Of a DNA stretch of 64,000 nt, positions 43,430-54,900 are shown one piece after another; position 1 is the first letter of the stretch; every line of letters begins with the position of its first letter. Location: assembly GCA_003344405.1 (NCBI GenBank), contig NOWV01000132.1, forward strand, positions 148,884-212,883, in the 5' to 3' direction. The notes beneath the pieces are model-generated. The model saw only the letters and a program-made list of their open reading frames with translations, had not been told where the DNA came from and made no database searches. The translations under genes were made by a program, and so were the position numbers. Source of the stretch: Trichoplax sp. H2 (Eukaryota; Placozoa; Uniplacotomia; Trichoplacea).

Positions 43430-44990
43430 CCTATCCTTGAACTACTCGATCTGATCCATGGCCAAAAGAAAGCGTGGAGTAAAAGCCCTCTTTGCGTTGG
43501 ACGATACCTTGTCGATACGATCAAATCAACTTGCTTTCCGATAGAAGAAATACCCTAGGATAGCTGCTATCCTCTTCAAGAAATAAACACGATGGCAATT
43601 GGGTTGCTCAATGGGCCACCAGTAGGAATACAATCCTTATCCTATAGATCAACAACGCGATCCAATCCATCGCCATAAAAAAAGAAGAGACTAAACATCG
43701 CCATCGTCTGTTGATGATAGCTTACCGTCTAGGTTTATTTGCAATCAAGGCGCTTTTGCTGGAGGAAATATTCCCGTTACCATGAGCATGATTTTTTTTT
43801 TAGCCCGTAAGAAATGAATTGGATTGCCCACTGGATCAATGGGCCCATTGGTTACTATGGCTAAGTAGTAGCAAGGCGATGATAAATCTATGGATCAATC
43901 ACTTGATCCGATCCATCATAACAGAAAAGAAGAGATAATTTAACCGGCATCCAGTGTGGATGGCAGTTTTCCAGCTTGGATGAAACTCCAATCAGCGCCT
44001 TCCCGCTAGAAGAATTGCCCCTTTACTTTAACACTACAGTACAATAGTTTCGCCTTTTAGCCGGCAAGAAACAGCTATAAATCAATGGGCCCCTATGGCT
44101 AAGCAGTAGTAAGGCGATGATGATCCTATGGATTAACAACTTGATCCAATCCATCCTAACAGAAAAGACGAGACAGACCAATCTGCCATCCACGGTGGAT
44201 GGCAGATTGGAGACTCGATCAACTGGAAATCAACGCGTCTTCCCTTGGAAGCAATGCCCGCCGTTCATCCTATTAGAGCAAGTTGATTGTCAGCAATGGC
44301 TCAAGCCTAGCAATCGGATCCTGTTGAAACAACAACAACGTTGTCTAATCCATCCTAACATGAAAGAAGGATCAACTGGATCAACCATCGTCAACGATGG
44401 CAAAAGTTGATCAAGGTGAAGAAATGCCCCCCCTCCATCCATCAGAATGAAGATCGATCCGATTGCTACTGGATCGATTGATTGTCTCCAATGGCTCAAT
44501 AGTAGCAATGCTATCCTGTTGAACAACAACAACACTGTGTAATCCATCCCAACATGAAAGAAGAATCAACTACTCCTGTATCACCATCGATCGATGCATC
44601 CATCCATCCTAATGAAGAGAAGAAGTAGCTGGCAGAAAGCAGAAAGAGATCGCCTTACTTACTACTGGATCGATTGATGATCTTCCATGACTCAATGGTA
44701 GCAATGCTATCCTATTGAACAACAACAACACTGTGTAATCCATCCCAACATGAAAGAAGAATCAACTACTCCTGTATCACCATCGATCAATGCATCCATC
44801 CATCCTAATGAAGAGAAGAAGTAGCTGGCAGAAAGCAAGAAAGAGATCGCCTTGCTACTGGATCGATTGATGATCTTCCATGACTCAATGGTAACAATGC
44901 TGTCCAATTGAACAACAACAACACTGTCTAATCCATCGCAACACGAAAGAAGACTCAACTACTCCTATTTTGGCATCGTTGATGGTAAAA
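43430..44990. repeat. About 195-240-bp tandem repeat family
   Basis: Blocks with GATCAACAACTTGATCCAAT then CCATCCTAACAGAAAAG recur near 43640, 43890, 44130 and 44325. A younger pair at about 44520-44714 and 44715-44910 is nearly identical over long stretches (AACAACAACAACACTGTGTA then ATCCATCCCAACATGAAAGA). Left copies are older and more diverged. Confidence 0.8.
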
Positions 44991-46720
44991 CTTGATCAAC
45001 GTATCTGCTGATGGAAGAAATGCCCCCCACCGTCCCTTCCATACTTGCTTTCGTCCCCATAAGCAAGAAGAAAGCGATTGGATTGCAACATTGATGGCCC
45101 CCCCCAACAACTGCATCCAAGCAAAACGATCAACATACCTGACAACGATTTTCTACCCCTCTTGCTCGTGTTCTCCAAGTCCTCCTTCTCCTTGATCGAA
45201 TAGCCAGTCAATGCAGCCAGTATGGACTCTATCAACAAGTTCAACGATTTCAACTACATGTGCAATAGCAATCTAATTGCCATCGACGATTGCGAACTGC
45301 TTGAATTCAATTTGATTTCTCCTCCACTTGCCAAGATTGCCTTGACTACACCACCAAGACCCCGGGCAGTTTGACCATGGGTGGTCCAACCGCCCGGTGT
45401 AGTAACCATGTACGGTGGGCATCACCGTGGTCATTGCCTGGTGAGCCTACTGCTTGTATAGTGATCAATAGTGCATGGAGACATGTTTGCGTACTAGGAC
45501 TAGACAAGGGTGAGTGCGGCGTGGTGACGTGACGCTTTGGATGTCAGAGGATGGTATTCAATCTAGTCTGGAGTACTGTGTCCCATGTAAGAGATTGCAA
45601 TGGTAGTCTTAGACCAGACACAATGCAAAAATGCAGTCGATGGCACAGATTGGGGTAGGCCCTAGTCTGTCTGTCTGGCCCCAGTCTGTCCATCATCCTC
45701 AACGATCGTATTTTAGGCATTTCTACGCCTTTAAGCAAACCGATAGATGGCCTACAGCCTTGAAAGACATCTATTCTCTTGATGACACTAGGCAAAAGGA
45801 GGAAAACTCCAACTCGATGAGTGCAAAACAACAATTGTAGCCATCCACACCGAGCTTGCCGGTATGGCCATATTGGAGTACTTTCAGCCCAGACTAGTCA
45901 GACCGGCACGGTAGGGTACGGTACGGAACGCAAGACGGTACCGTACCGTAGACACCAACTAAATGACGTCACTTCCAGCGACCTCGCTGTAGTCATAGCA
46001 ACCAATTCGGTCATTCTCTTGCGCCGAGATGAGCTAGACGAAAAGAAATGTTGACATCGAGGCTGGCAAACATAACAGTATTTCAAGGCCATTCTACTCT
46101 AGTATTTTATTTCTTTGACATTGTACAATCATAGCACAATCGTGTTAACACAGTAAGATCGATTAAGCTAGACTCCAACTGTTATTGATTCTTCCTGGAC
46201 ATGGGGCAGTTTACCACATGATGGCTTCCAGTCGTTCATTTATGGCCAGGTATTGCCAACATCAAGCTTGGAAGAGCGTTCATGATCAATCAATCAATCA
46301 ATCGCCAATGTGGTGTAGACTCGCTACTGATTCGCTCTATTCCTAAGTGGTTAGAAAGGCTTACGTGCATAAATTCAATTTTAAGCCCACTATCGCAAGC
46401 GAGGAATGAATCATGTCGAGAAAGCTTTCACTCGAGTAGGAGCACATGTCCTTTTTCCAAAATAGGATCAGGCTCTTAATATAGACTCTGCTATTTTAGG
46501 AATATTGGTATGCCCATAAACACCAATCAATTCTCATTCGTGGTTACTTTTAGAGTAATGCAAACTACAAAGTTATATCCAATTCTTCCATTTCAATAAT
46601 TTCACAAAATAGCGTGTCAACAAGGCTGTAGTCATGAGCGCAATCGGACAGCTCTAAAAAATAGCTTATTTGCAGATGCGTCAGGATGTATTGGCACGGC
46701 CGATACTATCAAGATAGTCC
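44991..46720. other. Non-genic stretch, GC-richer patches
   Basis: A patch at 45350-45550 is unusually GC-rich for the window. A GGTACGGTACGG / CCGTACCGTACC inverted word lies near 45912-45952. Overlapping open frames at 45544-45840 on both strands match nothing I know. No gene called. Confidence 0.45.
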
Positions 46721-46724
46721 TACA

Positions 46725-47940
46725 ATATAGTTAAAATTGATCTCGATCAATACCATCAAAGTATTTCTACAGTTGTAAAATCGTACAAGTATTATTCATA
46801 TCAATCTCGAGATGTCCTGATGACCAAAATTCGGTCAATACCACCAAGATATTTCTACAGTCAAGATCCAATACAAGTATTATTCAGATCGATCTCAGGA
46901 TGTACTTGTGCGGCAAATTCGGTTCGATCAATACCACTAAGATATCTCTATACCCATAAAGTATAAGTACTATTCAGACCTATCTCAAGATGTACTTGTG
47001 CGGTAAATTCAATCAATACCACCAAAACACTTCGATAGTCATAAAATTGTACAAGTATTATTGAGATTTATCTCAGGATGCACTTATGCAGTAAATTAGG
47101 TCAATACTCCAAGACGTTTCTTTAGCATTATTCGGATCGATCTCACCATGTACTTGTGCGATCAATTCGGTCAATACCACTATTATTTTCGTGGCAATAA
47201 GCAAATACTGTACTGCATCTATATATAACAACCACCAAGACACTTTTACAGTTACAAGTACAAGTAGTATTCGGATCGATCTCACGATGTACTCGTGCTG
47301 TCAATTCGGTCAATACAACCAAGATATTTCTACAGTTAGAAGTACAAGTATTATTCGGATCGATCTCACGATGTACTTGTGCTGTCAATTCGGTCAATAC
47401 CACCAACACATTTCTACAGTTACAAGTACAAGTATTATTCGGATCGATCTCACGATGTACTTGTGCTGTCAATTCGGTCAATGCCACCAACACATTTCTA
47501 CAGTTACAAGTACAAGTATTATTCGGATCGATCCCACGATGTACTTATACGGTCGGAATGAATATAATATATCTATTATATAAATTCAATTCGGTCAATG
47601 CCACCAAGATATTTCCATAGCCAGAAGTACAAGTATTATTCAAATCAATCTTAGCATCAGATAGATACTACCTAGCATGTATTTATGCGGTCAATTTGGT
47701 CCATACCACCAAGACATTTCTACGTCCAGAAGTGCAAGTATTATTCAGATCGATCTCAGAATGTACTTGTGCGTAAATTCGGTCAATACCAACAAGACAT
47801 TTCTGTAGCCAGAAGTACAAGTATTATTCAGATCGAACTCAGGATGTACTTGTGCGGTAAATTCGGTCAATAACACCAAGACATTTCCGTAGCCAGAACT
47901 GAAGTATTATTCAGATCGATCTCAGGATGTAATGCTATAG
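46725..47940. repeat. 84-bp minisatellite
   Basis: About 14 copies. The marker TCAATTCGGTCAATACCACC recurs every 84 bp in the best conserved part (about 47301, 47385, 47469). Each unit also contains AAGTACAAGTATTATTCGGA then TCGATCTCACGATGTACTTG. The outer copies are more diverged. The unit is a multiple of three, which explains the several overlapping open frames here. Confidence 0.92.
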
Positions 47941-48779
47941 GTTACTGACGGCAGTGCCATAAGCTGATTACCATAAAACCATATCACGTATTTGGATATA
48001 CCCCAAGCCATGTCTTGATTTCAGTACTGCGACGAGTTAAATTACAGCACATTATTCCAATATTTGCACAAGTGCTATCAATACTACCCATGACATACGC
48101 GTGCTTTAACACAATAGCAAAAATTAATCGATGAAATCATTCATTACCGGTATTCAATAGCATTAAATATTCATATATCATGTTGAATGCTGATAGTAAT
48201 AATTAATTGTACTCAAGATTTTATATTAAATTGCTGTATTTCAAATTCAGAACATTGTTCAGTCTTGATCAATTTATCGTAGTAATCGAAAGTAAAAGTT
48301 TGCATATTAATTAATGAATATTGTTCATTTTAATTGATTATAGATTGTCACCTCCCAAGAAGATGGTGAAGAACACAAGGATGATGATGATAATAATGTT
48401 AACTCATGCTATTTACTAGTAATTATTAAATGTATAGCCTTTCAACCTTTCAAAATTGCATTCGACGATCTGCATTGAGCAACACTCGCTACGGGTACAC
48501 ACTCCAATGTGAATCGATCTTATAGGCCCATTTTAGAGAGGATCATTTTGCGACAATGTGTAAGCATATCAATGAAAGTAATAACTTGAGTAACGATTGT
48601 TAATTCAAGACTAACTTTCGTTTTATCCACAACTATATTTCAAGCAGTAATCACCACATCACCAGATAGACAAGGTATTGTCTCTCTATCCCATGTGTCA
48701 TAACCAATACTATTATCAAGCACACCTCTTTGCGTAAATTGCTTCAAATGGATGCACCATTGCATTAATGATAAGTCAA

Positions 48780-49340
48780 TGCTTCATCAGACAATCTATT
48801 TCTTCTAATTGATCCTAAATGAGTCATATCTCCCATTCTACGTTTTGCTATTTGTAAATCAATCGATTACAATTATTGCCAATACTACAGTTAGCCAGGG
48901 TGTAGAGTAAATAAGCCATATTTTATTACTGTATAACAAAAAATACCATTGCATTATACGTACAATTATGAGCTTCATCGTACTTCTGATTAATTCTAAA
49001 TAGAATCATAGCTCCTATTCTTATACATCTTGGTATTTGTAAATCAACCGATTGTTGCCTATACTCTAGATAAACAAGCGTGTAGCGTAAAAGCGATACT
49101 TTAGTGCGTAACAAAAATTACCATTGCCTTATATACAACGTATGTGGTTATGAGTCAATACTTCATCATACGTCCATTCTAAATTCTCCTAATTAATTCT
49201 AAGTAAAGTCGCACAAGATCTCGTAATCTACATCTTGGTATTTATAAATCAACTGATTGTTGCCAAATACTACACATCAACAGAACGTCTAGAAGGTAAG
49301 CGATACTTTGCATAAAACAAAAATACCACATTGCAAACGG
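48780..49340. repeat. About 175-bp repeat, two to three copies
   Basis: GTATTTGTAAATCAACCGAT and GTAACAAAAATTACCATTGC boxes recur near 48850, 49030 and 49240 in the same order, with moderate divergence. Confidence 0.7.
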
Positions 49341-49429
49341 CAGGATACAAAATTATGTAGACTACGCGTAGAAATTACGCATCATGCGTCCGTTTATTGC
49401 AATCAAGCTGAGCTTTAAACTTGATACAA

Positions 49430-50540
49430 GTTTATATAAATAAAATGTGAATACTGCCCTTTATCAAATGGTAAAGTAGAAATCGATCCACTATAAAGTA
49501 GATGTTACTTCATATGAATAAACTGTGAATACCACCCATTGCCAAACAGTACAGGCTAACTATAAAGTAGATGCTACTTTGCATACAGGTATATGAGTAA
49601 ACCGTGAATACTACACATTGCCAAACAGTAAGGGCTAACTATAAAGTAGACTTTGCATACAGGTATATGAATAAACCGTAAATACTACCCATTACCAAAC
49701 AGTAAAGGCTAACTATAAAGTAGATGCTATTTTGCATAAAGGTATATGAATAAACTGTTAATACAGACCTTAGCCAAACAGTAAAGTAAAATCAGTAGGA
49801 ATCGACAAAGTATAAAGTAGATGTTATCCTACATACAGGCATATGAATAAAGCGTTAAAACTAACCTTTGCCAAACNNNNNNNNNNNNNNNNNNNNAATA
49901 AAATGTGAATACTGCCCTTTATCAAATGGTAAAGTAGAAATCGATCCACAATAAAGTAGATGTTACTTCATATGAGTAAACCGTGAATACTACCCATTGC
50001 CAAACAGTAAAGGCTAACTATAAAGTAGATGCTACTTTGCATACAGGTATATGAATAAACCGTGAATACTACCCATTGCCAAACAGTAAGGGCTAACTAT
50101 AAAGTAGACTTTGCATACAGGTATATGAATAAACCGTGAATACTACCCATTACCAAACAGTAAAGGCTAACTATAAAGTAGATGCTATTTTGCATACAGG
50201 TATATGAATAAACCGTGAATACTACACATTGCCAAACAGTAAGGGCTAACTATAAAGTAGACTTTGCATACAGGTATATGAATAAACCGTGAATACTACC
50301 CATTACCAAACAGTAAAGGCTAACTATAAAGTAGATGCTATTTTGCACACAGGTATATGAATAAACTGTTAATACTGACCTTAGCCAAACAGTAAAGTAA
50401 AATCAGTAGGAATCGACAAAGTATAAAGTAGATGTTATCCTACATACAGGCATATGAATAAAGCGTTAAAACTAACCTTTGCCAAACTGTAAAGCAAAAT
50501 AAGTAGCAATCAGTCAACTATAAAGTAGATGCTACTTTAT
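49430..50540. repeat. About 70-80-bp tandem array interrupted by an assembly gap
   Basis: Units contain ATGAATAAACCGTGAATACT, CCAAACAGTAAAGGCTAACT and ATAAAGTAGATGCTACTTTG. The sequence after the gap at 49877-49896 restarts with the same unit found at about 49440 (AAAATGTGAATACTGCCCTT). It then runs through the same variants in similar order, ending again with GCGTTAAAACTAACCTTTGC near 50465. The true copy number is therefore unknown. Confidence 0.92.
49877..49896. other. Assembly gap (20 N)
   Basis: Twenty unknown bases inside the tandem array. The round number suggests a placeholder and not a measured length. Confidence 0.99.
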
Positions 50541-51956
50541 TGTATCCAACCAACACCATACACCATGACGGCATGACTTTAACACAAAACTAGCGATGTA
50601 AAGTCAATCTGCAGAAATAAATCAATTATTCTGCAATTTAAGCTTAACGAGCGGAAATGATCTACTCGTAAAATAAATTACTTTCTTGTTAATCAGCTGC
50701 AAAAGGGCACCACCTACGATTATACTGCATACCACACAGTCCAGTAGAAACAACTGTTATGGTAGCAGCACTAGGGTAGTAAATAAATCATTCAATAGTT
50801 ATACCAATCCATCATTCGTACTGTAGCACAACTTTGTGTATCATCATGATGGTATCCAATCGATAGCATAAAAGGATACAACACTGAATCAAATACTTCT
50901 CAATGACACACAAAACACCTTTGCATTTATATCGATACTGTACAGATATTTTTTTTATTAATGTTTTGCATTACAATAACGGTAGCAATCGTTTTAAGAT
51001 TGACAATTTAAATCAATATACATTTCAATTGATGATAATTACCCATTGAATTTTTAAGTTTGTCAAGTGCAAGTACACCAGTATCAATACGTATGTATCA
51101 AGCGAGATCAATTTAAACTTAATCTTACATGCTATTAACAAAGCATAAGATAACATACATCAATGTATACATCGATCATATATATCTATATATACAGTAT
51201 ATTATGTTTACGCCGTACGTCCCCTTCAGTTTAGACGAAAAGTTGGACTCGATTTGATAATAACTTAATGCTGTGCAATGTTGCTAAACTTAGCCCAGTA
51301 GTGTGTGCAATTGAACCACTATCGCGCAACCTAGATCGGATTCATCTTCCTTCAGGACACTATCGCGCCATCCAAAACAGTTGTTGGAAGAAAATCAACA
51401 ACAAAACATGAGAACTGATTTAAAATTGTATTTACATAAAGCCATCTTGCGTCATTAACTTTTTTTTTTATCAATATCAAGAGTACAACCTTCCTTGTAT
51501 GCCTGTAGTAGTACTAGTAATAAGTGTATTAATACAATGGAATACAGTAGGAACATTTCCTTCTCGCTATCTATACTGTACGCATGTAGATATTACAAGC
51601 GTCATAGTAGATCGATATTCCTTTGAACTTGGATCTACCTATCCTGCCTACTGCCATAGTGGATACCACTACCACCACTTACGTCTGTCGTAAATAATCT
51701 ACATACCATAATTATTCTTGTGTAGCAACAAAATATTACTTTTCCACCCTATGCCGTTATAACAATTATCATCATCATCGAGTTAAGAAACAGTCAGTGT
51801 TCAAATTTTTTGGCTTTTAAATTGAATTAGAATATCCTCTTTTTCCAAATTCAACATTAATACATCTGAACAATTACAGGGGACTTATGTAGCGGCTTTC
51901 AGACAGGATTATAATAAGCTGACTCCATTCTAATTTTTCCATCTACCGACCATAGT
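50541..51956. other. Non-genic region beyond the KANSL1 3' end
   Basis: AT-rich, with a T-run near 50950 and an (AT)-type stretch near 51180. No gene recognised. It should include the KANSL1 3' UTR. Confidence 0.55.
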
Positions 51957-54900
51957 CTATCTTTTGGTTAACTTTAACACTAACGGATGCTTACTTTCGT
52001 CCTGGCTTTTAACTTTTTCATTTTTATTGCTCCAAGCAATCGACCAATTGGTGTTACCGTTATCTTGCACATTGATAGCATCATCATGTTCAACATATCC
52101 ACTTTTAGCGCTATCATCTTCTGCCCATGTTATCGGCTCAGGCTCCAGTAATGCTTGTAATTCTTCTCCTTTGCATAGCGGAAATTGCCTCTTTATCCAT
52201 GGTGATGTTAATGCGGATGGTGTATCCCACATATCAGTCCTTCCAGTCGGTGTCGACACTGATGTCGAGCTATTACTACGACTTGATCTACGACTGGAGA
52301 TTGCTTTACTTTCATCCATGACAAAATTTTTTAATGATGCATCATGGTCAATAAAAATATTGCTAATATTATGAATAGGCGTTGATGGAGTGATTTCTGT
52401 CGAGCTACCATTTTGGCTATGTGTTCTACTCTTTTTCTTGATATAGGAGGTATAAAATTTCATTCTTTCTTCAAGTTCATACTTTGCGTGTCGCTTGATA
52501 AAAATAGTATCCGACAAATCTTCACACTAATTATACGTCGGAAAAGAATAATGAAAAAAATTAGCAATAACCAACATGACTTTAAACAGTAAGAAAGATA
52601 CGTTTGTTATTTCATGTTTTGAAATTGTAATATCATTTATTGCGGAAAAGTATGTTTATATATATCTATTTTAATGGCTATTGAATTGAACAATTTTTTT
52701 ACTGCTTTCATCCACTTGTGTCACTGACTGTTTTACACTTACTACAATAACGCTATGCTTACTACCTCAACAATAAAACAAGATATATATATATATATAA
52801 CAATCTCGATACCTCATTCATGTTGTCAACAGGATTGGTGGTGGTGGTAGTGGAGGCGGTAGTAGTAGTAGTATTATTTTGCTTGACGTTATCGCTTGTA
52901 CCATTATTGATATTACTTGTTGACTGTACATGAGGTACAGATGGGTCCATTTTACTCTCATCTACCTTCAACTGTACGCTATCTACAGTTGTAGTAGTAG
53001 TAGTAGTAGTATTGGTACAATTGGTGTTATTTTTATTCTTTTTCTTACTTTCACCTAATGACACCGATACAGAATGGCTTGAATGACTACCATCAAGACG
53101 ACTATTTCCCTTCAATTCCTCGTTACTATGATGCGTAGGTGATACTGCATTGACATGATGTTCAATATTGTTGGCTGTATTATGACACGAATTGGTTCCA
53201 TTGACATTACTCGTATTACTTGTATTATTCTCCATAGCGTTATCATCATTATCATCATCGTTGTTCGATGTTAACGTTGGCTGATCACCATCAAATTTGG
53301 GTTTTTTAATTAATCTCCAACTTGGTGTTAAAATCTCTTTATATTGAGGCTTTTCAACACGCGTTGCCGATGCAATTGAATAAGGTATAACAATATTATT
53401 AATATCGAAAGCAGTAGAACTGCCTCTCTTTCTTTTCGACGATACCGATTGAACACTTGTAATATTATTTCGTAAGACTGAAGCTGGTAATGAAGCAGAT
53501 AATCTAGTCGGTGTTTCAATAGGATGTCGTTGACTAGGTGTACTTTTATTTCTATTTAAATTTGAAGTAACGGTAGGAATTTGTTCTACAAAAAAAGAGA
53601 TTGAAAAAAAAAAAAAGAAGAAAAATTATTATACAATAACCATGAAGATAAATATGGTATTAACCAAAAATTAGCTCAATGATATCGTTCAACTGCATCC
53701 ATTGATTTCAACTTGTCTATCGAGATAAATTCTAACTGAGTGTAGTAGGCAATTTACTTTCCTTTTACTACTTTATATTACAATTTAAAAACTAAAAGTT
53801 ATTGTTGTAAAATAGCATAACTGATAAATAATACTTGATGTTTACATTAGTATTATCTCCATAGCGTTTTACTACGTTTTCATTGTTAATTTATAAGTGA
53901 TGAATACTTTACTTTTTATTTATTTTTTTTTTCTTCTCCTTTATTTTATCTCATTTCATGAATTTTACTTACCTTGGCTCGATTTACGTTTCTTGCAATC
54001 ACTTTGTGATAATTTTGTCGTGTTATTGTCACTTTTACGATTTTTGGGTGTTGCTGAATTCGATTGGCTTTCTACTTATTCATATAATAGAATGCAAGGA
54101 TATTAATCACTTTAAACAAACGTGTAACATTTCTAGACTAGTGATAGATGAAAAATTGGACTCGGACATATCTCTATCTGCATAAATTAACTTATAACAA
54201 GCTAAGCTATATAAGGGGTAATGTAGAATTGTCGTTGAATTAAAATATCTACCGTAGAAAGTATACACGTATTGTCTGCACTCTTTCTCACCTATTGAAT
54301 TATACAATACAGTCCAATAACAATCATACTTACTATATGATTTCATCATCGCGGAACTAGCGCTCTTGGATAATGTTGGCTTTTTCCGAACTTTCTTTAT
54401 CGCTGGAACTTTGGTATCTGACTTGGATAATCTATCATTTTCAAGAAGGGCAAAGTTAAATTTAGGTTTGTATCGATATTTATCGCAATAATAAACAATG
54501 TTGCTTATTTAAAGGGCCATTTCATATTGAAGCATGTTGTGTGATATATATATTGTATTTCATCTAATTACGGAAACTTTTGGCTTGTAGGATGGATTCT
54601 ATATTGAAGCATGTTGTGTGATATATATATTGTATTTCATCTAATTACAGAAACTTTTGGCTTGTAGGATGGATTCTATATTGAAGCATGTTGTGTGATA
54701 TATATATTATATTTCATCTAATTACAGAAACTTTTGGCTTGTAGGATGGATTCTATATTGAAGCATGTTGTGTGATATATATATTATATTTCATCTAATT
54801 ACAGAAACTTTTGGCTTCTTGGATGGATTCTATATTGAAGCATGTTAGGTGATCTACAGTATATCGTATTTATAGTAATTATTTCAAATTTTACTTATTT

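Noticed and set aside
45544-45840. Overlapping frames of 96 (-) and 69 (+) residues in a GC-richer patch
   Set aside because: Open on both strands with no family resemblance; higher GC lowers stop frequency.
38723-51956. Transposon remnants as explanation for the repeat field
   Set aside because: No reverse transcriptase, integrase or transposase similarity, no terminal repeats and no target-site duplications were seen; the units are strictly tandem.
51964-52374. Plus-strand 136-residue frame
   Set aside because: Antisense of KANSL1 exon 8, whose minus-strand frame has clear family matches.
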